A stretch of DNA of 64,000 bases from 40CM-4-69-5 sp036556905 (GTDB lineage: Bacteria > Methylomirabilota > Methylomirabilia > Rokubacteriales > CSP1-6): contig DATBIM010000063.1 in the NCBI GenBank assembly GCA_036556905.1, positions 1 to 64,000 on the forward strand, given 5' to 3'. The position numbers and the translations under genes were made by a program. Positions 17,111 through 27,115 of this stretch are shown here, in pieces (position 1 is the stretch's first letter; each line of letters opens with the position of its first letter). The notes beneath the pieces were generated by a model that was given only the letters and a program-made list of their open reading frames with translations, had not been told where the DNA came from and did no database searches.

Positions 17111-18022
17111 TCAGGTGTCCAGGCGCATCAGGTCGCGGAAGGCGGCGTAGCGCTCGGCCACCTCGGGCGGTGTCAATCGGACGAGTCGATTCAGCGAGAA
17201 GTCTTCCACGGTGAACGAAGCCATGACCGACCCGTACACCAGGGCCTGGCGCATGGCCGGGGCATCGGTCCGTCCCTGGGCGGCCAGGTATCCCATGAAG
17301 CCCCCCGCGAAGGTGTCGCCGGCGCCCGTCGGGTCCCACACGGACTCCAGTGGATAGGCGGGCACGAAGAAGAACGCTCCGTCGGTGACCATGAGAGCGC
17401 CGTACTCACCGCGCTTCACGACCACGGTCTTGGGGCCCATGGCGGCGATGGCGCGGGCCGCCTTGATGAGGTTGGGCTCGCGCGCCAGCTGCCGGGCCTC
17501 GGCGTCGTTGATGGTCACCGCGTCCACCTCGGCGAGGACCCGGAGCAGCGCCTCCCGCTTACCCTGGATCCAGAAGTTCATGGTGTCCAGGGCCACCAGC
17601 CGAGGCCGTTCCGCCATCTGCCCGAGGACCTCGAGCTGGAGATCGGGATCGATGTTGGCCAGAAACAGGAAGGGGGCGTTCCGGAGCTCGGGCGACAGCG
17701 CGGGACGAAAGTCGGCGAGGACGTTGAGCTGCGTGTCCAGGGTCGTGGCGTCGTTGAGGTCATAGCCGTACTGCCCGGTCCAGCGGAAGGTTCGACCCGG
17801 CGCCACCTGCAATCCGGTGAGGTCGATGCCGCGGTCCTGCAGCATGCGGACATGCGGTGCCGGAAAATCCTGGCCCACGGGGCCGACGAGTCGCACGCGG
17901 GTGAAGAAGCTGGCCGAGTACGAGAAGTAGGTCGCCGATCCTCCCAGGACCTCCTGGACCTTGCCGAAGGGAGTCTCTACGGAGTCCAGGGCCACGGAGC
18001 CCACGACGAGGAGCTCAGCCAC
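17111..18022 (-). CDS. PfkB-family sugar/nucleoside kinase
   Basis: 303 aa. Ribokinase-type fold with the C-terminal signature DPTGAGDTFAGGF (230-242); D236 is the catalytic base and the anion hole is intact. The substrate cannot be read from sequence. It overlaps the mtnP stop by 8 nt, which suggests a nucleoside or pentose product of MtnP or a related salvage step. GTG start. Confidence 0.85.
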   Translation of the reverse strand: MAELLVVGSVALDSVETPFGKVQEVLGGSATYFSYSASFFTRVRLVGPVGQDFPAPHVRMLQDRGIDLTGLQVAPGRTFRWTGQYGYDLNDATTLDTQLNVLADFRPALSPELRNAPFLFLANIDPDLQLEVLGQMAERPRLVALDTMNFWIQGKREALLRVLAEVDAVTINDAEARQLAREPNLIKAARAIAAMGPKTVVVKRGEYGALMVTDGAFFFVPAYPLESVWDPTGAGDTFAGGFMGYLAAQGRTDAPAMRQALVYGSVMASFTVEDFSLNRLVRLTPPEVAERYAAFRDLMRLDT

Positions 18023-18914
18023 GGCGACCCCGGCGACGCGTCGTGGCCCCGGCCGGCGTGACGTACTTGTCGATGAGAAGCCCCAGCCGCCGGCGGGCGG
18101 CGGGCGGAAACGCCTTCGGGTTGGTGATGATCGCCTGGCTCAGCAGGCCTGGGCAGGGACAGGTGCGGGGGGCGGCCACCATGGGGATCGCCCGGCGCAG
18201 GACCGCCTTCGCCATGGCGACGTTCGTGAGCAGATTGTGCACCACCGCCTCCACCGTCACCGCTTCATGGGTGTCGTGCCAGACGTCATAGTCGGTGGCC
18301 AGGGCCAGGGTGGCGTAACACAGCTCCGCTTCCCGGGCCAGCTTCGCCTCGGGCATGTTGGTCATGCCGATCACGTCCACACCCCAGCTCCGGTAGATCC
18401 GGGACTCCGCCTTTGTCGAAAACTGAGGTCCCTCGATGCAAAGGTACGTGCCCCCGCGGTGCAACGTGGCGCCCGCCTGGCGGGCGGCCTTCTCGAGGGT
18501 CGTGGCCAGATCGGCGCAGACAGGCTCGGCCATACCGACATGGGCCACGATCCCGTCACCGAAGAACGACGACACGCGTCGTTTGGTGGCGTCGAAGAAC
18601 TGATCGGGGACGACCAGGTCGAGCGGTTTGATCGCCTCCCGCATACTGCCCACCGCCGAGACGGAGATCACCCACTCGGCACCCAGCGCCTTGAGTCCCC
18701 AGATGTTCGCCCGGAAGTTCAGCTCGGTGGGCATCAGCCGGTGGCCGCGACCATGGCGGGCCAGGAACGCCACCGGGTGGTCGTCGAGGCGGCCGCAGCA
18801 GTACTCGTCGGAAGGATCGCCAAACGGGGTGCGCAGACGGCGCCAGCGGACGTCGCGGAGTCCCTCGAGCTCGTAGAGCCCGCTGCCCCCGATGACCCCG
18901 ACGAGCGGTTCCAT
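18015..18914 (-). CDS. mtnP: S-methyl-5'-thioadenosine phosphorylase
   Basis: 299 aa. The phosphate-binding GGSGLY near residue 9, ISVSAVGSMRE, LCIEGPQFSTKAES and GMTNMPEAKLAREA are the MTAP signature blocks. It splits methylthioadenosine (and, in many MTAPs, 5'-deoxyadenosine or inosine analogues) with phosphate to adenine and the ribose-1-phosphate derivative. It lies between mtaB and pfkB in an operon of two radical-SAM enzymes, which release such nucleosides. Confidence 0.92.
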   Translation of the reverse strand: MEPLVGVIGGSGLYELEGLRDVRWRRLRTPFGDPSDEYCCGRLDDHPVAFLARHGRGHRLMPTELNFRANIWGLKALGAEWVISVSAVGSMREAIKPLDLVVPDQFFDATKRRVSSFFGDGIVAHVGMAEPVCADLATTLEKAARQAGATLHRGGTYLCIEGPQFSTKAESRIYRSWGVDVIGMTNMPEAKLAREAELCYATLALATDYDVWHDTHEAVTVEAVVHNLLTNVAMAKAVLRRAIPMVAAPRTCPCPGLLSQAIITNPKAFPPAARRRLGLLIDKYVTPAGATTRRRGRRG

Positions 18915-18916
18915 GC

Positions 18917-20241
<1,325 letters not shown>

Positions 20242-20245
<4 letters not shown>

Positions 20246-21279
20246 GCCGGCACCGGCTCGCAGAGCTGTCCGCAGGCGGCGCCGATATCCTCGCCCTTGC
20301 TCCAGCGTACGGTCGTCGTGATGCCGGCCTCCAGCAGGGTCGACTGGAACGCGAGGATCCGGGCCAGCGGGGGCCGGTGGAAGCTCGTGTCCTCCCAATC
20401 GTTGAACGGGATCAGGTTCACCTTGGCGCGGATCCCGCGAAGCAAACGGGCCAGCCGCTGCGCGTCTTCGAGGGTGTCGTTGACACCCTCGAGCAGGACG
20501 TATTCGAAGAACACCCGCTGTCGCGGGGCCAGCGGGTAGCGGCGGACGGCGTCCATCAGGGCGGCCAGGTTCCACGACCGGTTGACCGGCATGAGCCGCG
20601 AGCGCACCTCGTCGGTGGCGGCGTGCAGCGACACGGCGAGGTTCACCTTGAGGTTCTCGCGCCCGAGCCGTTCCATGCCGGGCACCAGACCGACCGTGGA
20701 CACCGTGATCCGGCGTGGGGAATAGCCGAGTCCCAGCTTGGCGTCGGTCATGATCCGGATCGACTTCACCAGCGCCGCCAGATTCGCCAGCGGCTCCCCC
20801 ATCCCCATGAAGACGAGGTGGGTCACCCGTCGTCCCTCCGAGAGCTGCGCATTGGCGACGAGGAGCTGGCCCACGATCTCGGCGGCGGTCAGGTTCCGCT
20901 CGAGCCCCATCGTGCCGGTCAAGCAAAACGTGCAGCCATAACCGCAGCCGACCTGCGTTGACAGGCAGAGCGTGATCCGATCGTCGTCGGGCATGACGAC
21001 CGCGCTGACCCGCGCCTCATCGGGAAGCCGGAAGACGAGCTTGTGGCTGCCGTCCTGCGAGGGGGTGATGCGGTCGACCTCGGGCAGGGCGATCACCGTG
21101 CGGTCGGCAAGGGCGGTGCGGAAATCCAAGGGAAGGTCCGTCATGGCCTCGAGGTCGCCGACGCCCTTCCGGTAGAGCCACGTGGCAAGCTGGCGGCCGC
21201 GATACCGCGAGGCCCCGAGCTCGGCGGCGAGCTCTTCGAGCTCGGACGGCAACATGCCGATCAGATTGGTCCGTGACAT
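20242..21279 (-). CDS. rlmN: Dual-specificity RNA methyltransferase RlmN
   Basis: 345 aa from ATG 21279. Radical-SAM cysteines C112, C116 and C119 (GCGYGCTFC), the conserved C105 before them (TLCLSTQ) and a C-terminal GAACGQL cysteine that carries the methyl group. It methylates A2503 of 23S rRNA and A37 of some tRNAs. I chose this start because TATTCT lies 7 nt upstream, the leaderless pattern seen at several other genes, and family homology starts at NLIGM. Upstream in-frame codons to 21360 look non-coding. Confidence 0.93.
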
Positions 21280-21286
21280 CGCAGGC

Positions 21287-21292
21287 AGAATA
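21287..21292 (-). promoter_or_regulatory. Predicted leaderless -10 box for rlmN operon
   Basis: TATTCT on the minus strand, exactly 7 nt before the rlmN ATG. It would drive rlmN-mtaB-mtnP-pfkB-larEBC, the whole run having no gap over 30 nt until larB. Confidence 0.5.
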
Positions 21293-21360
21293 TCACGAAG
21301 CCCGCGGGCAGATTTCCCGCCCCAGTTGACGGTGGCCCTTGGAATTCGGCGGCCGGTCAT

Positions 21361-21407
21361 CCACCGGAACTGTGCTCACGTGGTGGATAACCCTGTGAGT
21401 CCACCGG
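21361..21407. repeat. Nested inverted repeats upstream of rlmN
   Basis: CCACCGG occurs at 21361-21367 and again at 21401-21407; GGTGGA (21382-21387) pairs with TCCACC (21400-21405) and CTCAC (21375-21379) with GTGAG (21395-21399). A near-DnaA box (TTATCCACC, one base off consensus, minus strand) lies inside. Could be an operator or a transcript hairpin after the glycerate kinase gene. Confidence 0.4.
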
Positions 21408-21445
21408 TGCCGATCAACAGTTTTCAGCCACTTGGAGCGCTTCGC

Positions 21446-22756
21446 TCATCGGATAGGCACAGAGTGTAGAACGAGATACAGGTCGAGCAGATTCGTGTTG
21501 GTGGGCCCGGTCACCAGGAGATCGCCGCTGGCGCGAAGATAATGATGAGAGTCGTTGTCGTCGAGCGCTCGGCGGGCATCGAGCCCGGCAGCCTGCCCCC
21601 GCAGCACGCTCCTGCTGTCGATCAGCGCGCCCGCGGCCTCGGTGGGACCGTCGGTGCCGTCGGTGCCGGCCGCCAGGACGACGAGCTCCTCCTCCGCATG
21701 CACCGCGAGGGCCGCGGCCAGGGCGAATTCCTGGCATCGGCCCCCGCGCCCGCGTCCGCGCACCGTGACCGTCGTCTCTCCGCCGGCGATCAGGCACGCC
21801 GGCGGGCGCAGGCGGCGGCCCCGCTCCACCAGATCCGCGGCGACCTGCCTGGCCTCGCCCTGCAGTTGCCGCGTCAGGACGTGGGCTTCGTAGCCGAGGG
21901 TTCGCGCCCTGGCCGCGGCCGCATCGACGACGATGGCGTTGTTGCCGACGATCTGGTTCGACACCCGCGCGAACAGCGGATCCCCGGGCTTCGGCGTCTC
22001 GGCCACCTCGCCGCGTCGTCCCGCCTCCAGGCGTGAGCGTATGGAGCCCGACACGCGCTCGCGCACGCCGCGCCGGGCCAGGACATCCAGCGCCTCGGCG
22101 AACGTCGTGGGATCGGGTACTGTGGGACCCGAGGCGATGACGTCGAGGGGGTCGCCGATGACGTCGGAGAGGATCAGCGCCAGGACGGGAGCCGGGCTGG
22201 CGGCGCGGGCGAGCTGGCCCCCCTTGAGGCGGGACACGTGCTTGCGGACGGCGTTCACCTCGTTGATGGTCGCGCCTGCCGCGAGCAACAATCCCGTCAT
22301 CGCCTGCTTTTCCTCCAGGCTGATGCCGGGCGCCGGGGCCGGAGTGAGTGCGGAGCCCCCGCCGGAGACCAGGAACACGACGAGGTCGTCCTGGCCCGCG
22401 CTCTCGGCCAGGGCCAACAGGCGACTGGCCGCGGCCTGGCCCCGCGTGTCGGGTATCGGATGGCCGGCTTCGGCGAGCCGCACGCGACTGGTCGCCGCCG
22501 TGTAGCCGTCCTTGACCACGACGAAGCCCTCGGTGATCCGCGGACCCAGGAGGGCTTCCAGCCCGCGGGCCATGGCCGCCCCGGCCTTGCCGCAGCCGAG
22601 CACGATCACCCGATCGAGCTCGTCGAGATTCCACGAACGATCGCCGGCGATCAATCGGGGGCCCTGGACGTGCAGCCTGCGCTGGAGCAGCGGCTCGACG
22701 GCGCTGGCGCCGAGCGCGGCCTGCCAGATGGCCTGGGCCGCCTGGCGCCCGGTCAC
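21446..22756 (-). CDS. Glycerate 2-kinase (DUF4147/MOFRL family)
   Basis: 436 aa. The N-terminal DUF4147 domain has IVLGCGKAGAAMA (51-63) and the C-terminal MOFRL domain has GGETTVTVRGRGRGGRCQE and AAGTDGTDGPTEAAGA. These class II kinases make 2-phosphoglycerate from D-glycerate and ATP. It ends a four-gene run with thrC, a sulfur-carrier-like gene and a NIL gene, 16 nt after the latter. Confidence 0.9.
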   Translation of the reverse strand: MTGRQAAQAIWQAALGASAVEPLLQRRLHVQGPRLIAGDRSWNLDELDRVIVLGCGKAGAAMARGLEALLGPRITEGFVVVKDGYTAATSRVRLAEAGHPIPDTRGQAAASRLLALAESAGQDDLVVFLVSGGGSALTPAPAPGISLEEKQAMTGLLLAAGATINEVNAVRKHVSRLKGGQLARAASPAPVLALILSDVIGDPLDVIASGPTVPDPTTFAEALDVLARRGVRERVSGSIRSRLEAGRRGEVAETPKPGDPLFARVSNQIVGNNAIVVDAAAARARTLGYEAHVLTRQLQGEARQVAADLVERGRRLRPPACLIAGGETTVTVRGRGRGGRCQEFALAAALAVHAEEELVVLAAGTDGTDGPTEAAGALIDSRSVLRGQAAGLDARRALDDNDSHHYLRASGDLLVTGPTNTNLLDLYLVLHSVPIR

Positions 22757-22772
22757 GAGGTACGGGTGACGG

Positions 22773-23015
22773 TCAGGGGACGATGACGTCGCGCTCGATC
22801 GGGTCCACGTGCACGCCGCGCTGCTTGAGCCACGCCACCCCCTGCTCCAGGGTCTCCTGGGCCGCCTCCATCTCCAGGGCCACCCATCCGTGGTCGGCCT
22901 TCACGTCGGCCCGGCGGATGTTGATGAGGATGTCGAAGTCCTTGACCAGCCGATAGAGAATCGGCTCCTGGACCAGGCTGGCGGGAAACGTGAGACGGAC
23001 GCGAAGCCGAGCCAT
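22773..23015 (-). CDS. NIL domain protein
   Basis: 80 aa, a stand-alone ferredoxin-like NIL domain with the typical start LRLTFP-type strand, an inner Asn-Ile motif (LINIRRADV) and a helix ending LEQGVAWL. NIL domains sit at the end of methionine-importer ATPases and next to some homocysteine biosynthesis proteins, where they are thought to sense or bind sulfur amino acids. It lies 11 nt after the CysO-like gene and downstream of thrC. Confidence 0.8.
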   Translation of the reverse strand: MARLRVRLTFPASLVQEPILYRLVKDFDILINIRRADVKADHGWVALEMEAAQETLEQGVAWLKQRGVHVDPIERDVIVP

Positions 23016-23026
23016 GGCAGGCCGGC

Positions 23027-23305
23027 TCAGCGGCCTCCGGCAATGGCGGGGACGATCGAGAGGGTATCACCGTCCTTGAGGGCGGTCTTCTTGCCCTCGA
23101 CGAATCGAATGTCCTCCTCGTTGACGTAGATGTTGACGAAGCGCCGCAATTCACCGTGCTCATCCACAAGGCGCTCGCGTAACCCGGGGAACTGCCGCTC
23201 GAGATCCTCGACCACCTGGGCGACGTTGCCGCCCTCGGCCCGGACCTCGGCGCTGCCCTTGGTGATCGATCGCAGCGGGGTGGGGATCCGTACCAGCACG
23301 GGCAT
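23027..23305 (-). CDS. CysO-type MoaD/ThiS sulfur-carrier protein
   Basis: 92 aa, ubiquitin-like fold. The blocks RRFVNIYVNEEDIRF and DGDTLSIVPAIAGG closely resemble actinobacterial CysO. The C-terminus is GGR, so one residue must be trimmed to expose Gly-Gly for thiocarboxylation, as for CysO forms processed by a JAMM protease or a Mec-type enzyme. It lies 11 nt after thrC. A role as sulfur donor to an amino-acid synthase is likely; the partner is inferred. Confidence 0.85.
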   Translation of the reverse strand: MPVLVRIPTPLRSITKGSAEVRAEGGNVAQVVEDLERQFPGLRERLVDEHGELRRFVNIYVNEEDIRFVEGKKTALKDGDTLSIVPAIAGGR

Positions 23306-23316
23306 GCGCGTTCCTC

Positions 23317-24564
23317 CTAGGTTCCGGGAGACTTGAGCTCGGCCAGCGCCCGATCGAAGGCCGCCAGCGTGGGCCGGATCTTCACGTCGGTATGCAGGCG
23401 GTCATAGAGCGAGTCCGGGGTCTTGAGCCCGTTCCCGGTGATGCACACCACCACCGACTGATCGGGCGAGATCACGCCGGTCTCGAGCAGCTTCTTGGTG
23501 GCGGCGACCGTCACCCCACCCGCCGTTTCGGTGAAGATCCCCTCGCTCCGGGCCAGCAGGAGCATCCCCTCCACGATCTCCTCGTCGGTGACGTGCTCGC
23601 CGTAGCCCCCGGACTCTTTCGTGGTGCGGTAGGCATAGAACCCGTCGGCCGGGTTGCCGATGGCCAGGGACTTGGCGATCGTGTTGGGCCGCACCGGCTT
23701 GAGGACGTCGGTGTCGTTCTTGATCATCGTGACGATCGGGCCGCACCCCGCCGCCTGCGCCGCGTGCATGCGGGTTTGCACCGGGCCGTCGACGAGGCCC
23801 AGGGTCTTGAGCTCCTTGATGGCTTTCCAGATCTTGGTGATCAGCGAGCCCCCGGCGCAGGGGACAACGATGTGGTCGGGGGCGCGCCAGCCCAGCTGCT
23901 CGATGATTTCGAATCCGTAGCTCTTCGAGCCCTCCGAGTAATAGGGGCGGAAGTTCACATTGACGAACGCCCACCGGTACTTGTCGGCGATCTCCGAGCA
24001 CAGCCGGTTCACCTCGTCGTACGTGCCTTCCACGGCGACCAGGGTGGGATGGTAGACCAGCGTGGCCAGGATCTTGCCCTGCTCCAGGTCGGCGGGGATG
24101 AAGATGTACGACTTGAGGCGGGCCTCGGCGGCGTGGGCCGCCACCGAGTTGGCCAGGTTGCCGGTGGAAGCGCAGGCCACGGTGTCGAAGCCGAACTCGA
24201 GCGCCTTGGTGACGGCCACCGCCACGACGCGATCCTTGAAGGACCAGGTCGGATGGCAGACGGAGTCGTTCTTCACCCAGACCTCTCGACACCCCAGCTC
24301 GTCGGCCAGGTTGCGGGCCCGGATCAATGGCGTGAAGCCAACATGGTGGCCGACCGCCTCCGGGCCCTCGAGCGGCAGCAGATCGCGGTACCGCCACATG
24401 CTCGGCGGCCCGGCGGCGACGGATTGCCGGGTGATCACCCCTTTGAGGGCCTCGTAGTGGTAATCGACCTCGAGCGGACCGAAGCAGAACTCGCAGACGT
24501 GAAGGGGGGCCGACGGGTAGCCGCGACCGCACTCGCGGCACTTGAGACCTTTCAGCTTCTCCAT
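23317..24564 (-). CDS. thrC: Threonine synthase (PLP, zinc-ribbon type)
   Basis: 415 aa from ATG 24564; the open frame upstream (to 24642) is AT-rich leader. N-terminal zinc ribbon with C9, C12, C24 and C27, then a fold-type II PLP domain with SFKDR (K110). It makes threonine from O-phosphohomoserine. The fixed downstream pair of a CysO-like carrier and a NIL protein makes a sulfur-transfer role for this paralogue thinkable, since CysM and ThrC share the fold. Confidence 0.88.
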   Translation of the reverse strand: MEKLKGLKCRECGRGYPSAPLHVCEFCFGPLEVDYHYEALKGVITRQSVAAGPPSMWRYRDLLPLEGPEAVGHHVGFTPLIRARNLADELGCREVWVKNDSVCHPTWSFKDRVVAVAVTKALEFGFDTVACASTGNLANSVAAHAAEARLKSYIFIPADLEQGKILATLVYHPTLVAVEGTYDEVNRLCSEIADKYRWAFVNVNFRPYYSEGSKSYGFEIIEQLGWRAPDHIVVPCAGGSLITKIWKAIKELKTLGLVDGPVQTRMHAAQAAGCGPIVTMIKNDTDVLKPVRPNTIAKSLAIGNPADGFYAYRTTKESGGYGEHVTDEEIVEGMLLLARSEGIFTETAGGVTVAATKKLLETGVISPDQSVVVCITGNGLKTPDSLYDRLHTDVKIRPTLAAFDRALAELKSPGT

Positions 24565-24789
24565 GAGCGCGTCTCCATCGGTAGGGGAATTGAGCCCCGC
24601 GTTGTACTGCACCGACAGCAAGACATTTCGAACACTTAACAACGAACTCCGCAGGATGTCAATGCGGTATCACGCTCCGCGGCGCGCGCCGGGCCGGGCT
24701 CCTCAGCCGCTGAGAGCGGCGGCTCCAGCCTCGGCGCACTGCTGATCCTCTTCCCCGGTGCCACCGCCGCCGCCATGGTGGCAGCCTCG
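24565..24789. other. Intergenic region between phoD-like gene and thrC
   Basis: Contains the thrC promoter and, at 24706-24720, a perfect hairpin (GCCGCT, loop GAG, AGCGGC) beyond the phosphatase stop. No T-tract follows, so termination is uncertain. No further gene seen. Confidence 0.4.
24634..24662 (-). promoter_or_regulatory. Predicted promoter of the thrC operon
   Basis: Minus strand: TTGACA (24662-24657), 17-bp spacer, weak -10 TTAAGT (24639-24634) in a locally AT-rich stretch. A start near 24627 gives a leader of about 60 nt. Confidence 0.4.
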
Positions 24790-26157
24790 TCAGTCTGGTC
24801 CGATGGTGTGGGTGAACAGGTTGCTTCCATCCTCGTCCCGGATGCGAACGGTGAAGAGTGCTTCCTCGATGCTGATCTCGCCGAAGTTATTGAGGCCGCC
24901 CCGCGCGAAGAGCGTTCGCGGGTTGAGGGCAGCATCGAGCGGCCGCGGCCGTCCGTGCGAGGCCCCCAGTGGCCCCGCGATGAACTCGTGGAAGGAGTAC
25001 TCCGGCGTGGGGTGGTGCCGGATGAGCTCGGCATGATGCACATCGGCGGTCAGGAACACGAGGTTGCGGACACCCCGCTGCCGGAAGATCCTCAGAATGG
25101 TGTCGCGCTCCACGGCGAAGCCCGTCGAGTTCTCCTCGGGCACGCCCCAGAGGCTGGCGTTGGACCAGGAGTCGCGGTGGGTCCGGCCGGTGGAGACCGA
25201 CAGCGGCACGCTGGTCACGATGACCTTCCAGAGCGCGGTGGAAGTGGTCACCCCGTCGATGAGCCAGCGACGCTGCTCGCCGCCCAGCATGGTCTTGGCG
25301 GGGCCGTCGAGCTCGCGGTTGGCGCTGCGGTACTGGCGGGTGTCGAGGATGAACACCTCCAGTAACCGCCCCCAGCGCAGCTTGCGATAGAGCCGCGTCG
25401 GGTCGCCGGGCGGGGGCCAGAGGGGCCAGTAGTCGAGGAATGCCTGGCGCCCCGGGACCATGAGCGGCTCGTGAGGCCCGGCGAAGTCATTGCGCACCTC
25501 GTGGTCGTCCCAGATCACCGAAACGGAGGTCTGGCTCAGCAGCGTGCCCAGCGCGGGATCCGAGCGGGAGTAGCGGTGCTTGGCGCGAAATCCGGGCAGC
25601 GTGGTCGCCACGAAATCCGCGCCCGGCTCGACCTCCGACCCCCGGCAGCGATGGTCCGCATAGACCGTGTCTCCCACGAAGAGGAAGAAGTCCGGGCGCT
25701 GCCGCGCCATGGCCTCGAAGATCCGGTGCCGGCCGCCGCGGGGCCGGCAGATCCCCCCGCCCCCCAGGTCGCCACTCCAGAGGAAGCGCACGGGCGCGGC
25801 CCTATCATCCGCGGGCGCGGTGACGAACTCTCCGGCGACCTCGGCCCCGCGGCTGCGAGCACGATACGTGTAACGCACGCCCGGGCGCAGGCCGGACAGC
25901 AGCATCTTACCCGTCCGATCGTCGGCCGCGGTGACCCGCACGCTGACCGTGGCGCGGGGCTCGTCATCCACGGGAGCGTATTCGAAGGCGACTGCGCCGT
26001 CCGTGACGGCGCGGGCCCAGACCACGGCGGTCGACGACGTGACATCGCCGACCGCGACCAGGAGGGGATCGGCGGCCCACGCCGCGGGGGCAAGGGCCGG
26101 GATCAGGAGGAAGACGGCGCGAACGATCGCAGGATGGCGCGAGCGCTCAGTACACAA
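24790..26157 (-). CDS. PhoD-like phosphodiesterase/alkaline phosphatase
   Basis: 455 aa, with a signal peptide cut near AWAAD (about residue 29). An N-terminal fibronectin-like PhoD_N domain is followed by the metallophosphatase core: WSGDLGGGGICR, FLFVGDTVYADH, VSVIWDDHEVRNDF and TADVHHAE supply the metal ligands. Expected to release phosphate from phosphodiesters outside the cytoplasm. It overlaps the preceding lipoprotein gene by 11 nt. Regulation by phosphate is likely in the family but no Pho box was identified. Confidence 0.88.
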   Translation of the reverse strand: MCTERSRHPAIVRAVFLLIPALAPAAWAADPLLVAVGDVTSSTAVVWARAVTDGAVAFEYAPVDDEPRATVSVRVTAADDRTGKMLLSGLRPGVRYTYRARSRGAEVAGEFVTAPADDRAAPVRFLWSGDLGGGGICRPRGGRHRIFEAMARQRPDFFLFVGDTVYADHRCRGSEVEPGADFVATTLPGFRAKHRYSRSDPALGTLLSQTSVSVIWDDHEVRNDFAGPHEPLMVPGRQAFLDYWPLWPPPGDPTRLYRKLRWGRLLEVFILDTRQYRSANRELDGPAKTMLGGEQRRWLIDGVTTSTALWKVIVTSVPLSVSTGRTHRDSWSNASLWGVPEENSTGFAVERDTILRIFRQRGVRNLVFLTADVHHAELIRHHPTPEYSFHEFIAGPLGASHGRPRPLDAALNPRTLFARGGLNNFGEISIEEALFTVRIRDEDGSNLFTHTIGPD

Positions 26158-27001
26158 CGGAGCGGAGGTGGGTGAGCACCTCGCTCTCGAACGCTTCGAG
26201 GCGCTGCCCGAACACGAGCTCGAAGTTGACGCGGCGATCCTGGTTGCGGCTGAAGGCGCGGAAATAGGCGACCACCCGGTCGAACCCCTCGCGCTGGATC
26301 AGGTAATCGGCCATGAGGAAGGCCAGCTGGTAGGTCGGGAGCGAGCCCTCACGGCGATGGCGGAGCGTGAAGCCCCGGGGCGAGCCCAGCGTCTCGAGAT
26401 CAAGGCGGGCGGCCGTCAGGGCGGCGTGGCTGCGCGCTCCCAAGCGGGCAGCCGCCCGGCGCTTGCCCATCGTGTCCAGCCCGAGCCGCTCCAGCACCGA
26501 GAAGGCCACCCACTCGGCCATGCCCTCGGCCAGCCACTGGTCGGCGCGACCCTCGCCTTGGGCCAGCTCGATCTGGCAGACGTGGGCCATCTCGTGGGCG
26601 ATGAGGCGCAGCCACTCACGCCCCTGACGCTCCGCGCCCTCGGCGTTGAGCAGGAGCTGGCGTCGCTTACCCACCCCGATCGCGAAGTCGCTGAGCTCGG
26701 CCGCCCGCAGGGGGGAGACGTGGGCGTCTTGCACCAGCCCCCGCTCGAAGACTTTGCGCGACCCGTACACGTAGACCGTCACGTGATCGGGCACGGGAAG
26801 GTCGAGATCGTGATGCAGGATGGCGGCGATGCCGCGTACCGCTCGCTCGTGATCGATGAGGTCGCGGGCGTCGTGGGGTCGGGCCAGCGCGCCCGCTTCG
26901 ATCGACACCGGCACGACGAGCCGTCCGCTTCCGCACCCGGAGACGACGACGAGCGTGACGAGCGCGAGGAACTGTAGGCGGCGCGTGAGAAGAAGGCTCA
27001 T
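26147..27001 (-). CDS. Zinc metallopeptidase-like lipoprotein (peptidase MA group)
   Basis: 284 aa from ATG 27001. A lipobox ends in VVSGC, so the mature protein is probably membrane-anchored outside the cytoplasm. The zinc site is IAHEMAH followed 14 residues later by WLAEGMAEW, an HExxH...E pattern of gluzincin/MA-like peptidases. The substrate is unknown. It overlaps the PhoD-like gene downstream. An earlier ATG at 27061 would bury the lipoprotein signal. Confidence 0.75.
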   Translation of the reverse strand: MSLLLTRRLQFLALVTLVVVSGCGSGRLVVPVSIEAGALARPHDARDLIDHERAVRGIAAILHHDLDLPVPDHVTVYVYGSRKVFERGLVQDAHVSPLRAAELSDFAIGVGKRRQLLLNAEGAERQGREWLRLIAHEMAHVCQIELAQGEGRADQWLAEGMAEWVAFSVLERLGLDTMGKRRAAARLGARSHAALTAARLDLETLGSPRGFTLRHRREGSLPTYQLAFLMADYLIQREGFDRVVAYFRAFSRNQDRRVNFELVFGQRLEAFESEVLTHLRSVVY

Positions 27002-27115
27002 TCCTACGTCGGCCGGATTGTTACACGGAGCGCAGCGAAGGGGAAGGAAATTTCCGGTCACGCCTCGTGCGAATGCCCAACGTAGTGCGGACGACCTATG
27101 CTGGACCCGCCCCGG

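Noticed and set aside
17103..17339. Long N-terminal extension of LarE
   Set aside because: It overlaps pfkB, is Arg/Gly/Pro-rich and has no family homology; TTG 17102 places the PP-loop at the normal distance.
21280..21360. 27-residue RlmN extension
   Set aside because: Would cross the TATTCT box; family homology begins at the ATG 21279.
21361..21407. Chromosomal replication origin
   Set aside because: Only one imperfect DnaA box and no dnaA, dnaN or AT-rich unwinding region.
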